Part shown: positions 25,404 through 33,682 of the stretch, piece after piece
Position numbering within the stretch: the stretch's first letter is position 1
How the letters are laid out: every line of letters starts with the position of its first letter
Assembly (NCBI GenBank): GCA_902558885.1
Contig: CACEFQ010000010.1
Location: 1-55,510, forward strand
DNA length: 55,510 nucleotides
Direction: 5' to 3'
Source: an uncultured SAR116 cluster alpha proteobacterium
Lineage (GTDB): Bacteria; Pseudomonadota; Alphaproteobacteria; Puniceispirillales; Marisalimonadaceae
Made by a program: the position numbers and the translations under genes
Notes under the pieces: model-generated
What the model was told of the DNA's origin: nothing
The model's database searches: none
The model's input: only the letters and a program-made list of their open reading frames with translations

Positions 25404-25853
25404 CTAGGGTTTGATGTACTCATAAACTTGTGTTTCATACATTTTATTTCTATCTATCCAACTTCTTATAATTAATATGTTCCCATCAATTTTAAATTTA
25501 GATTTATCATTTTTATGTTTTGAAGATTCATTAATCAGACTTCCAGACTTACTGTCATCCCATTTGATTTTAAATTTATCACGTCTAATCTGTGTTTTGA
25601 CTGGTGTATCTTTTCTCATTTGTAAAGTTGCTTTAATTTTCATTTCAACTTTATTTTTGCCTATCTTTTTTGTTGTCAAATGAGACTTAAAAGAATATAA
25701 ATTTTTATTTGTAAAAGCCCTTTTACCTTTTTCAACTTTAAATGTCTTTCCTTTAAAATTTCCAAATAAAAATTCATTTGCATAAGTTATTGCAGGCTGA
25801 AAATTGATAATAAAAAAAAGAAGAATAATCAATTTTTTTTTAAGAAGTCTCAT
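25404..25853 (-). CDS. Exported hypothetical protein
   Basis: This 149-residue protein has a signal peptide (KLIILLFFIINFQPAITYA) and a Lys-rich, beta-strand-rich mature domain (LKSHLTTKKIGKNKVEMKIKATLQM). No Cys or membrane segment is present after the signal. I do not recognise the family. It stands alone between two intergenic gaps inside the left element. Confidence 0.6.
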   Translation of the reverse strand: MRLLKKKLIILLFFIINFQPAITYANEFLFGNFKGKTFKVEKGKRAFTNKNLYSFKSHLTTKKIGKNKVEMKIKATLQMRKDTPVKTQIRRDKFKIKWDDSKSGSLINESSKHKNDKSKFKIDGNILIIRSWIDRNKMYETQVYEYIKP

Positions 25854-26061
25854 ATAAAAAATCTCAAAATTAGCTTTATAGATTTGATGTGTTATTAAAA
25901 TATACTAAACAAAAAAGTTATTAATTGTAAACTTATAACCACGCTATTACCACATACAGTGATATTTATTATTCATTAATATAAATGTGAACTAAAAATC
26001 TTATTTAAGACATATTTTAGACACTTAGAAAGAAATAATATTGTTTTAAAGGAGATAATTA

Positions 26062-26253
26062 ATGGCAAATAGTGGAATTTTTTTGATTGATTTAATTTAT
26101 GATTTCTGTGTGAAATTATTAATAGATACAGCAAGTTTTTTGGGTATTACATATGAAGAGATAAATGTTTGGTTGTTTGTTGTAATTTGGCCACTCTTAA
26201 GCTTAGTTTTGTTTGCGGAGGTAATAAGACTAAGAATAAAAAAGGATCATTAA
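26062..26253 (+). CDS. Small single- or two-pass membrane protein
   Basis: This is a 63-residue protein with a moderately hydrophobic first half and a strong membrane helix (VWLFVVIWPLLSLVLFAEVI), ending in a basic tail RLRIKKDH. An excellent AAGGAG site lies nine bases before the ATG, which supports a real gene despite its size. It precedes the 225-residue gene by 19 bp and is probably co-transcribed. Family unknown. Confidence 0.6.
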   Translation: MANSGIFLIDLIYDFCVKLLIDTASFLGITYEEINVWLFVVIWPLLSLVLFAEVIRLRIKKDH

Positions 26254-26272
26254 CGAAAGAATAAAACTTAGA

Positions 26273-26950
26273 ATGTTTTCATTTTTATATAATAAACTTT
26301 ACAAAAAAATAATCCTTATAATTCTATCTTTGTTCATATGCTTGCCGTACATAGATGAAATTCCATATCCTCTTATATTAGATATTCCAAAATCTGATGA
26401 GATAAATATTACTCAAGAATGGAAAAACCTTAAATACCCATGTTTTAAAGTTGAAAGTTTATCTGGAAACTGGTTATCAGATTATTCAGGACATTTTAGT
26501 ATATCTGATTATGAAAACTTCAGGCTTAATCCAGGATTATATTTTGGAGATGAAATAAAAGATTATAATGAAAAAGAAGTTTTAATTGGATATGGCTCAG
26601 AAATGTATTCTTTAATTCAACCAATAGATAAATGTGTAAAAGCAGAAATTAAAAATAATGATAATTATGATAATGTTTACTATATTTTAGGTGGGGTTAA
26701 TCCTAAGATATGTGATTTACATGCTCCTTATATTCAATCGAAATGTAAGAGTTCTTATATCGTACAGTCATGTAGTTTTTCTAAAACAGGCTCAATGACT
26801 GGAATTAATCAATGTACTATTGGTTTATTTGGATTATTTAATTTAAAAGAGTTAGGTTTAAGTATTGTTCCACTAAAGTACTTTGAGTTTTTCGAAGATG
26901 AAAATGATGCTTTTAATTATATTTGGTTTCAAGAGAAAAGATCAACCTAA
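26273..26950 (+). CDS. Membrane-anchored hypothetical protein at the element border
   Basis: This 225-residue protein has an N-terminal signal anchor (KIILIILSLFICLPYI) and an outside domain with several Cys (about seven, in pairs such as ICDL..SKCKS and SCSF..QCTI) suggesting disulfides. No family is recognised. Its TAA stop abuts the second att-like core directly, so the left element ends exactly with this gene. Confidence 0.65.
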   Translation: MFSFLYNKLYKKIILIILSLFICLPYIDEIPYPLILDIPKSDEINITQEWKNLKYPCFKVESLSGNWLSDYSGHFSISDYENFRLNPGLYFGDEIKDYNEKEVLIGYGSEMYSLIQPIDKCVKAEIKNNDNYDNVYYILGGVNPKICDLHAPYIQSKCKSSYIVQSCSFSKTGSMTGINQCTIGLFGLFNLKELGLSIVPLKYFEFFEDENDAFNYIWFQEKRST

Positions 26951-27050
26951 TGACGGAGATAACCTCCTCGTTATTCCATTTTAATTATCTGATTTAACAA
27001 GATTTTATAGATTAATGATTATACAGTCTACAATTTAGTCTACAATTTAA
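26948..27050. repeat. 103-bp island-end repeat, copy 2 (internal att-like site)
   Basis: This aligns gap-free to 15863-15965. The core reads TGACGGAGATAACCTCCTCG against TGGCGGAGGGAACCTCCTCG in copy 1, so the tRNA-derived bases have drifted while the right part of the core is identical. The ATCTGATTTA block and the two AGTCTACAATTT units are conserved. It marks a junction between two elements that use the same integration site. Confidence 0.75.
27025..27048. promoter_or_regulatory. Tandem 12-bp integrase arm-site candidates, copy 2
   Basis: Two perfect head-to-tail AGTCTACAATTT units begin 74 bp after the core start at 26951, exactly the spacing found in copy 1. Keeping both sequence and spacing while the segment between them drifts suggests functional constraint. 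Confidence 0.6.
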
Positions 27051-27157
27051 ACTTAATATTGAAATCATAATTTAAAAGTATTATTTAAATCAAAGGCATT
27101 TAATTACCAACTTGTACGCCTTGGCATCCAGCCTAAAGTACTAAAGCGGAGGCACAA

Positions 27158-27568
27158 ATGACAAATATCATCCTATTCTCAAACAAAGACGCAATTTTTC
27201 CACCCATTCCTAGACACAGAGTGTTTTACCTAGGTTATAGATATATTGGAGGCATGTGTTGCCAAGATGTACAAAATATATATCTAAAAAGAAAAGGTAT
27301 GCTCCATGGTAATCGTTACTGGGCTATAATTACATATGACAAATATAATAACTATTGTTCTCTAGAACTTGAAGAATGTCATGAAGATGATGTGATAGAG
27401 ATGATAGACATGTTTGATTTAGACTCTCTCCCATCAATTAAAACTCTTAGGTCAATGGGCTGGAGAGGCAAGATTAAAAATAAAGCAAATTTATTCTATA
27501 GCCTATCGAATGACCCTGATTATTTAAAAAGAAACCAAAACATAATTGATATTGATAGAGCTAAATAA
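27158..27568 (+). CDS. Hypothetical protein of the right element
   Basis: This 136-residue soluble protein is rich in Tyr, Cys and Asp. No signal or membrane segment is seen. Segments such as GYRYIGGMCCQDVQNIY and CSLELEECHEDDVIEMIDMFDL are distinctive but not recognised. A strong GGAGG site lies eight bases before the ATG. The stop is directly followed by the start of the next gene (no gap), so the two are coupled. It is the first gene of the right element. Confidence 0.6.
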   Translation: MTNIILFSNKDAIFPPIPRHRVFYLGYRYIGGMCCQDVQNIYLKRKGMLHGNRYWAIITYDKYNNYCSLELEECHEDDVIEMIDMFDLDSLPSIKTLRSMGWRGKIKNKANLFYSLSNDPDYLKRNQNIIDIDRAK

Positions 27569-27817
27569 ATGAAAAAAGATGAACATTTTAAATACTGCAA
27601 AAAAGTAGCAGATGTTCTTGGTTATGATAGATTACATAATCTTGATAAACTTCAAAGACAATCCTTAAATAATCAACTAAACGACTTGATTGAAGAACGT
27701 GACTATGTTGTAGAAACTGTTACTGATGATGAAATAATTGGTCGTTATAAACTAGTAACAGAGCATATATATCCTAATGAATTTGTTATAATGCGAGAAA
27801 AGATTAATCAAGATTAG
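27569..27817 (+). CDS. Small hypothetical protein of the right element
   Basis: This is an 82-residue acidic, mainly helical protein (LDKLQRQSLNNQLNDLIEERDYVVETV). It starts immediately after the previous stop and is surely translated with it. The composition recalls small adaptor or anti-repressor proteins of phage-derived islands, but no family can be named. Confidence 0.55.
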   Translation: MKKDEHFKYCKKVADVLGYDRLHNLDKLQRQSLNNQLNDLIEERDYVVETVTDDEIIGRYKLVTEHIYPNEFVIMREKINQD

Positions 27818-27964
27818 CTAGTTCTGGGGGGACTTAGGGGATGGTAAAATATTTATATTAGAGTGCAATATAGAAATTTAAAAAATTTGATATAATATAA
27901 TGATAAATATGAATGTTAGTCCAAGCATGAATATGAATTTTTTATAAACCTCAATCATTTTTAA

Positions 27965-30900
27965 TTATTTCTTTTTACCAAGAAAATCATGCCATCCTTT
28001 CCATCCTTTTGATGAATAAATCCTATCTGGAGTTGATGGAATATCTATTGGTAATTTTTTTTCCTTACCATGTTTTGCCCATTCTTTTGATGATTTTAAT
28101 TTTAACGACCTCGCGTATATTTTAGCATCTTTAAAAGACTTGAATGTTTGAGGGGTTTTTCCTAAAAATGAAAACCATCCACGCCATTCTCCTGTTCTCA
28201 AGTAATAATAATTTGGAGATTTTGGAAAATTTTTTGGAATTTTTGATAATTTACATAACTCGGACCATTCTTTAAGTGAATTTACATTATTTTTTTTTGC
28301 CCATGCAGAAGCTTCTGTATAAGTTGCTGTAATCTTAACTTTGGAAATACCAAGCCAGTCATCCATACCACTCCACCCTTTATTTAAATATTTTATTCTT
28401 GGTTGTTTAGGAAGTTTTGGATGTTTATTTTTAGAATATGCATATTCCAACCATTCTTTATTACTTTTCAGTCCAAGTGCACGAACTATTTTTCTTGCCT
28501 GAAAATAAGTTAAATCATAATCAATTTTTTCTGTTCCTGTGAAATCATTCCATCCTTTCCAACCTTTATTTCTGTAATAAAAATCTGGTTTTAATGGTAG
28601 ATTTTCTGGTATTTTCCCCTCATTTACAAATCTTGTCCATTCAGTACTTGATTTTATATTATTTTCTTTCACAAATTTTTTGGCTTTTTGAAAATCATCA
28701 ATTTTTCTTAAATTAATTGGAATGATTGACGATTGAAGAAAAGTAGGCCAATCTACCCAACCATTATTTTTATAAACTTTATTTGGTTCTTTTGGCATTC
28801 TTAAAGGAAAATTTTTTGTTTTTTTCAATTTTTGAAAATCTACTTGTCTTTTTAAGCCAATTTTTTTGCAATACTCACTTGCTTCATCATAATTAAATTT
28901 TTTAATTATTTTCTCTTTTCTGAGCCAATGAGGCCAATTTATCCAACCCTTATTTTTATAAAATGAGTCTGGATTTTTTGGTATATTACGAGGTATTTTG
29001 CCTTCTTGAATCAATTTTCGCCACATACCCTCTGATTTTATTTGCTTTTTAAAAATAATTTTATGAGCTTCATTAAAATCCAAGAAATTTTTTTCTGTAC
29101 CTAAAAAATTAGGCCAGCCAAGCCAATCATTTTTGTATGTTAATCCTGGACCAACAGGCAATCCTTTTGGAAGTATCTTATATTTTATACCGTCAACCCA
29201 TTGTTTCTGTGTTGTTATTTTATATTTTTTTGCAATTTCTTTAGCCTGAACAAAATTAAATAAAACTGTTCTATCATCTGTTCCAATAAAATCTGGCCAA
29301 TTTTTCCAACCTTTATTTCTATAAGCTTGATCAGGGTTGTAAGGTAAATCATTTGGTAGTTTGTTTTTGTTTCCTAAGTCTTTCCATTCATCACCAGAGT
29401 TTAAATTTAAAGAATGTGCAAATTCTTTAGCCTTATTAAAATCTCTCCATTCTCTTAAAAAGTTAGCTACGTATCCGGTACCTAAAAAATTTCCCCATGA
29501 TGTCCAACCTTTTTCTCTATAATATCTGTCTGCATTTAGAGGTATGTTTAATAGTTCTGGGTAATTTCTGCTTCTTTTCCTATAATCGTCTAAATTTTTA
29601 AATTGATATTTTTTGACAATGTTTTCTGCTTCTAAATATGGTAACCAGTTTGCTCTCGCAACATTTGACCAAATTTGGGTATATATTGTGTTAAATAATT
29701 CTGTAGAAGAAATACTTAAATGTTTATAAAAATTTGAATCAATTTGAACAATATTTGAGGGTACAATAGATTTTTTCTTAATACCTTCTCTTAATTCATC
29801 GACAATCCTCTCATCTTGAGTAGAAAGAGAGGTTATAATTCTTAAAATTTGTTTAAAATTAGTTTTGTCTGCAAAATCACTTAAATTTTCTTCTTCAGGA
29901 ACAATGAGTGGCAACAGAACATATCCAATTTTTTTACCAGTTTTTTTTGACTGTCGCATCGCACGTCCAGCTGCTTGAACAATGTCAACAACACTTTTTT
30001 TTGGGTCAGCAAAAACTACACAATCTATAGATGGTATATCCACACCTTCTGTTAAACATCTAGCATTTGAGATAATGGATTTCTTTTCATTAGCATAACT
30101 TCTTAATACATCTGCTCTTTGGCCTGCAGAGTTTTTACTAGATACTTGATAGTTAACAATTCCTGTCTTTTTTAAGAATTCTTTTTGTTGAGATGAAAAA
30201 AACAGTGACCTTTTAATACTATTATGAAATGTAATAGCATGAGTGATGTTGTATTTTTCAAAAACTTTTAAAAGAGCAATACCAACAGATATATTATGAG
30301 CATCTGTCTCAATTTTATCTTTGCCAACTGAAACACTTAATGCTGGATTTTCATTAATTAGAATTTTTGCTTCCTTCTCAGTTACAGCGAGTGTAACTAT
30401 TTTATAGTCACAAATTATCTTTTGCTTTATGGCATCTCTGAAAGATAATTGATGGAAAACTTCACCATAACTTTTAGGGTTGTCCATTGAGATAAATTCA
30501 TCTTGAAGTTTGCCGTTGGACCTTATAACGCGTTCTGTAGCAGTCATAAAAATTCTTTTTTTTACAACAATGTTTTTATCAAATAAAATTTTGGAGAATG
30601 AATTGTTAAATCCTACGGTTTTATGTGCTTCATCACATATAAGTAAGTCAAAAATTTTTTTAGTCTTTTTTGACGCCTCACATAACTTTTGGCTACTTTG
30701 ATATGTAACAAAAACTACTTTAGGTAACTTTGATTTTTTTTGTAAAAATTTTTGTATTTCGTTAATGTTTGTTGTTGTTGGTATACCTGTATCATAAATA
30801 CTAGCAACCGTGCTATCTGCGTCAGTTGTATCACCAACAGTATCATCTGAACAAATTGCAATCCAATCTGGTTTTATGTCGTTTGCTAAATACTCAGCTG

Positions 30901-31654
30901 TCCAATCAGCAAGTCCTTGTCTTATAAGTGCGAGACTTGGAACTGAAACTATTATTTCTTTTGCTTTTAGAGTTTGAGCAATCCAAAAAGCCGTCAAACT
31001 TTTACCAGTTCCACATGGCATTATAAGTTTTCCACGTGAATTACCATTTTCAGCAAAATATTTTAATGCATCGTTGATTGCTACTTTTTGATGTTTCCGT
31101 GGTATTCTTTTTTTTGGTGGCAAAAGTTTTTTTGATTTACAATAGTCTCTTAATCGTTTCCATTCTGCTTCTGAAATTTCTAACCACTTATCCAATCCTA
31201 TTTCCGTAACATTAGGCATTAATTTCGATTTTTTTATAGGTTTTTTTGAGGTGTGAACTACAATTGCAAGAGATATGTTTTTGCATGTATTAAATGAAAG
31301 AGCTTCGAATGTTGCTAACTCCTTTCTTGTCGGGGCTTTATCTTGGTCAGCTTTAAACTTACTTTGAACAGACCAAAAATTTCCATCTATAGTCTCACAA
31401 ATTAAATCAATACCTTCATCGCCAGATGGTAGGTTAAGTTTTGTTTGAATATTTGTTGGCAGCTCACCTTTATTATTACACCACCAAATATTTTTAAGTT
31501 TAGATGAATAGGTACTAGTAATAAGAAGATAAATTTGTGTAAGTCTTTCAAACAGACGACCTTTTAAAATATTATCATCGAGTTGACTTGTTTTGGATAC
31601 AAATTCATCCCAAGTCTTACAATTAGAAATAAATGTATCTATCGAAAATGACAT
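27965..31654 (-). CDS. Nuclease-helicase fusion (Type ISP-like motor) with nine C-terminal GW repeats
   Basis: This is a 1229-residue protein. Residues 1-170 look like the Mrr-type nuclease of Type ISP restriction enzymes: E36, D83 in GIDLI and QSK at 97-99, that is a D...QxK site. Residues about 185-600 are an SF2 helicase/translocase with CGTGKS (214-219), DEAH (341-344), MTATER (370-375), TEGVD (535-539) and QAAGRAMR (560-567). Residues about 668-1229 hold nine repeats of about 60 residues with the pattern F-x-(E/K)A...(K/S)xx(E/Q)W....(K/L)P..(L/I)P..P...Y...GW..W..FLG. Type ISP enzymes carry a methyltransferase and target-recognition domain here. None is present or nearby. The protein could cut incoming DNA, with the repeats as DNA- or protein-binding units. 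The function is inferred. Confidence 0.85.
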   Translation of the reverse strand: MSFSIDTFISNCKTWDEFVSKTSQLDDNILKGRLFERLTQIYLLITSTYSSKLKNIWWCNNKGELPTNIQTKLNLPSGDEGIDLICETIDGNFWSVQSKFKADQDKAPTRKELATFEALSFNTCKNISLAIVVHTSKKPIKKSKLMPNVTEIGLDKWLEISEAEWKRLRDYCKSKKLLPPKKRIPRKHQKVAINDALKYFAENGNSRGKLIMPCGTGKSLTAFWIAQTLKAKEIIVSVPSLALIRQGLADWTAEYLANDIKPDWIAICSDDTVGDTTDADSTVASIYDTGIPTTTNINEIQKFLQKKSKLPKVVFVTYQSSQKLCEASKKTKKIFDLLICDEAHKTVGFNNSFSKILFDKNIVVKKRIFMTATERVIRSNGKLQDEFISMDNPKSYGEVFHQLSFRDAIKQKIICDYKIVTLAVTEKEAKILINENPALSVSVGKDKIETDAHNISVGIALLKVFEKYNITHAITFHNSIKRSLFFSSQQKEFLKKTGIVNYQVSSKNSAGQRADVLRSYANEKKSIISNARCLTEGVDIPSIDCVVFADPKKSVVDIVQAAGRAMRQSKKTGKKIGYVLLPLIVPEEENLSDFADKTNFKQILRIITSLSTQDERIVDELREGIKKKSIVPSNIVQIDSNFYKHLSISSTELFNTIYTQIWSNVARANWLPYLEAENIVKKYQFKNLDDYRKRSRNYPELLNIPLNADRYYREKGWTSWGNFLGTGYVANFLREWRDFNKAKEFAHSLNLNSGDEWKDLGNKNKLPNDLPYNPDQAYRNKGWKNWPDFIGTDDRTVLFNFVQAKEIAKKYKITTQKQWVDGIKYKILPKGLPVGPGLTYKNDWLGWPNFLGTEKNFLDFNEAHKIIFKKQIKSEGMWRKLIQEGKIPRNIPKNPDSFYKNKGWINWPHWLRKEKIIKKFNYDEASEYCKKIGLKRQVDFQKLKKTKNFPLRMPKEPNKVYKNNGWVDWPTFLQSSIIPINLRKIDDFQKAKKFVKENNIKSSTEWTRFVNEGKIPENLPLKPDFYYRNKGWKGWNDFTGTEKIDYDLTYFQARKIVRALGLKSNKEWLEYAYSKNKHPKLPKQPRIKYLNKGWSGMDDWLGISKVKITATYTEASAWAKKNNVNSLKEWSELCKLSKIPKNFPKSPNYYYLRTGEWRGWFSFLGKTPQTFKSFKDAKIYARSLKLKSSKEWAKHGKEKKLPIDIPSTPDRIYSSKGWKGWHDFLGKKK
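27968..29655 (-). repeat. Nine coding repeats of a GW..W..FLGT module
   Basis: The C-terminal third of the nuclease-helicase gene encodes nine diverged units of about 58-62 codons. Each has an EA/KA helix, an EW or similar position, a P-x-x-(L/I/F)P turn and a Y...GW..W..(F/W)LG ending. Unit endings include GWTSWGNFLGT, GWKNWPDFIGT, GWKGWNDFTGT and GWKGWHDFLGK. Divergence between units shows an old expansion, unlike the repeats at 251-520. Confidence 0.85.
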
Positions 31655-31679
31655 ATCTAAATTCTAATACCAAAATCTT

Positions 31680-32039
31680 TTAAAGTGTATACCTAAATAG
31701 ATTATCCGATGATTTTTGGGTTATATCATCCTTACCTTTTATTAGGCTTAAAAACCTAAGTACTAAATTAGCTTTTTTAAATAAATCTAATTCTTCATTA
31801 TTTAGAGCTTCTCTAATTACATTCTGAGAACTAATTAAGAGGTTTTTATGCGTCTCATCAATTTCTCTTAAAACAACCTCAGTTGCATCGTCTAATGCCT
31901 CTTTAAATTCATCAATTTGCCTCCAACGTGATAATGTTTCTTCTCTTATGGCAAGTTCTTTGGCAATAATTGAAGCCTTAACGCCAGACGCAAGTAAATG
32001 AACTGCAATTAGTTGTTTTTCATTGAGTTTTGTTGACAT
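31680..32039 (-). CDS. Small helix-turn-helix protein (phBC6A51/terminase-small-subunit-like)
   Basis: This 119-residue protein has an N-terminal HTH (LNEKQLIAVHLLASGVKASIIAKELAIREETLSRWRQIDEFKEAL) as in small phage DNA-binding and terminase-small-like proteins, and a helical C-terminal half. It overlaps the AlpA-like gene by 20 bp and precedes the nuclease-helicase gene by 25 bp, so the three form one leftward operon. A role as transcriptional regulator or DNA-targeting partner of the helicase is inferred. Confidence 0.7.
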   Translation of the reverse strand: MSTKLNEKQLIAVHLLASGVKASIIAKELAIREETLSRWRQIDEFKEALDDATEVVLREIDETHKNLLISSQNVIREALNNEELDLFKKANLVLRFLSLIKGKDDITQKSSDNLFRYTL

Positions 32040-32256
32040 TTTCTCTCTCAGGTTTATGACCTAAAAAACCTCTTATTTTTTTTTGTTCAATAATAAACTG
32101 ATTAATTTCTTCTAAGTCCCACATGACTTTATTAGGTCCAAGAAGAAATGGTTTTGGAAAATTATCAATATTTTTTGACCACCTAGATACTGTAGATGGG
32201 CTAATATTTAATATTCTTGAAACTTCTTTTTTAGGGATAAGTCTATTTTTGAACAT
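32020..32256 (-). CDS. AlpA-like excisionase/regulator
   Basis: This 78-residue winged-helix protein of the AlpA/MerR-excisionase type has LIPKKEVSRILNISPSTVSRWSK as the recognition helix-turn-helix and WDLEEINQFI as the wing-helix. In P4-type islands AlpA both activates the integrase and assists excision. It lies directly downstream of int on the same strand. The final 20 bp overlap the next gene. A palindrome sits 19 bp upstream of its start. Confidence 0.82.
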   Translation of the reverse strand: MFKNRLIPKKEVSRILNISPSTVSRWSKNIDNFPKPFLLGPNKVMWDLEEINQFIIEQKKIRGFLGHKPERENVNKTQ

Positions 32257-32274
32257 GATATAAACCTTAAAAAT

Positions 32275-32288
32275 TCCTCAAGTGAGGA
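32275..32288. promoter_or_regulatory. Palindrome upstream of the AlpA-like gene (operator or int terminator)
   Basis: TCCTCA-AG-TGAGGA is a perfect inverted repeat between int and the AlpA-like gene. Read leftward it is TCCTC-ACTT-GAGGA followed by ATTTTT, a short terminator-like hairpin for the int transcript. Its position next to the alpA start also fits an autoregulatory operator. Both readings are possible. Confidence 0.4.
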
Positions 32289-32368
32289 GTTAATGTTTTA
32301 CACTCATGATCTCCAATTCTTCTATTATTAATCCTAGCACATTTTAACGATTAGAAAAACATGATTTG

Positions 32369-33541
32369 TCAATTGACGACATACTTTTCCCAATCATTCA
32401 TAATTATTGTTCTGGCGTCAATTAAGTCTGTCCTTAAATATGCTTTTTCAACTTTGTTCGGTAATTCATGTGCCAAACAAAACTCTATTGCATTATGTTG
32501 ATACTGACCTATATCTTCTGCCCAATCTCTAAACGAAGACCTAAAACCATGAACAGTAATTTTCAGATGAGGAAACTGTTTTTTTAAGAAAATTAGCATT
32601 GCTCCATTAGATATATGTCTACCAGTTGCAGGATTGGTAAATACATATTCGTGGTTATGTTTTTTTCTCATCAACTCAATTATTGATATGGCTTCATCTG
32701 ATAAAGGCACTTTATGTTTTTTTCTAACTTTCATTTTATCAGCTGGAATAGTCCAAACTTTCTTTTGTAAATCAAATTCATCAAACTGAGACTCAATTAC
32801 TTCTTTGGTCCTAGTGGCTGTTAAAATTAATAACCTTAATGCATAGGCTGACAACATTTCAAACTTACATAGCTCTTCATAAAATTTTGCAACTTCAGTA
32901 AACTTAAGTGAAGGGTGATGTTTAACTTTTTTTATTAAGTAAGGGTCTGGAAGTATAAATGAGAGATGTTCTTTCCAGGATGCTGGATTATCATGAGTAT
33001 ACCATTCTCTAATTTTGGCAAATGCAAATATGAGGAATAGCCTTTGTTGAAGCTTTCTGGCAGTTTCAGTCTTATCTCTCCAAATAGGACGAAGAACACT
33101 TATAATATCATCTCTATTAATATCATTTAATGGTTTGCTATCAAGTATTGGTGATACATAGGTATTAATTGTATTACGCCATTGTTGTTCACTTTTAGGG
33201 TTCGTCCACTCAGGCTTTTTCTTAGTTTCAATATATAGATTAGCTATATCGGAGAATTTCTTATTTTGTTGTTGCCTTAGAACCTCAACTCGGTTTTTTT
33301 CATCTATTGGGTCAATTTTCTTATTCAGTAATTGTTTATTTTTTAATGAATGTTGTCTTGCATCTAAAAGCGAAACGTCTGGGTAGCTTCCAAGACCCAT
33401 TTCTCTAGATTTTTTGTTTATTGTATAGCGAAAACTCCATTTGCCTCTTCCAGGGCTATAAATTGAAATATAAAGCCCATTTCCATCATGATATTTACCT
33501 TTTGGTAAAACAAATAATTGCTTTGCATTTAATCTTTTCAT
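32369..33541 (-). CDS. int: P4-type tyrosine integrase
   Basis: This 390-residue site-specific recombinase has an N-terminal DUF4102-type arm-binding domain (LPKGKYHDGNGLYISIYSPGRGKWSFRY), a SAM-like core-binding domain and the catalytic domain. The catalytic set is complete: Arg244 (TATRTKEV), His331-x-x-Arg334 (VHGFRSSF), His358 (CLAHEL) and nucleophile Tyr368 (EKAYLRT). I chose the ATG at 33541 because GGAG lies five bases upstream; the longer TTG frame (33559) overlaps the arm-site repeats. It would integrate and excise the island at the tRNA-Ser 3' end 142 bp away. Confidence 0.95.
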   Translation of the reverse strand: MKRLNAKQLFVLPKGKYHDGNGLYISIYSPGRGKWSFRYTINKKSREMGLGSYPDVSLLDARQHSLKNKQLLNKKIDPIDEKNRVEVLRQQQNKKFSDIANLYIETKKKPEWTNPKSEQQWRNTINTYVSPILDSKPLNDINRDDIISVLRPIWRDKTETARKLQQRLFLIFAFAKIREWYTHDNPASWKEHLSFILPDPYLIKKVKHHPSLKFTEVAKFYEELCKFEMLSAYALRLLILTATRTKEVIESQFDEFDLQKKVWTIPADKMKVRKKHKVPLSDEAISIIELMRKKHNHEYVFTNPATGRHISNGAMLIFLKKQFPHLKITVHGFRSSFRDWAEDIGQYQHNAIEFCLAHELPNKVEKAYLRTDLIDARTIIMNDWEKYVVN

Positions 33542-33550
33542 GTCATCTCC

Positions 33551-33574
33551 AGTCCACAACTCGGTCTACAAGTT
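33551..33574. promoter_or_regulatory. Diverged tandem arm sites in the int leader
   Basis: Two head-to-tail 12-bp units, AGTCCACAACTC and GGTCTACAAGTT, match AGTCTACAATTT at 9 and 10 of 12 positions and are in the same orientation as the copies at 15940 and 27025. They overlap the integrase 5' leader, so Int binding here could also repress its own expression. Confidence 0.5.
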
Positions 33575-33682
33575 GGTTTGATTAAAGATGATTTATAATG
33601 AAATAGTATGAAGACCTTTCGTCAACAACTTCCCGTGTATCCTTAGGTTTATGACATAGCATGACATAAGGAAGTTATCTTA

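Noticed and set aside
26951-26985. Rho-independent terminator after the 26273-26950 gene
   Set aside because: The GGAG/CTCC pairing there is short with no T-run, and it is conserved as part of the att core shared with 15866, so it is better explained by recombination.
27968-29655. Reading the GW repeats as classic helicase-associated (HA) domains or as a CRISPR-like repeat
   Set aside because: The HA consensus (W...Y....G...P, LG.W...QR) is not matched, and the DNA units are diverged and fully coding without spacers.
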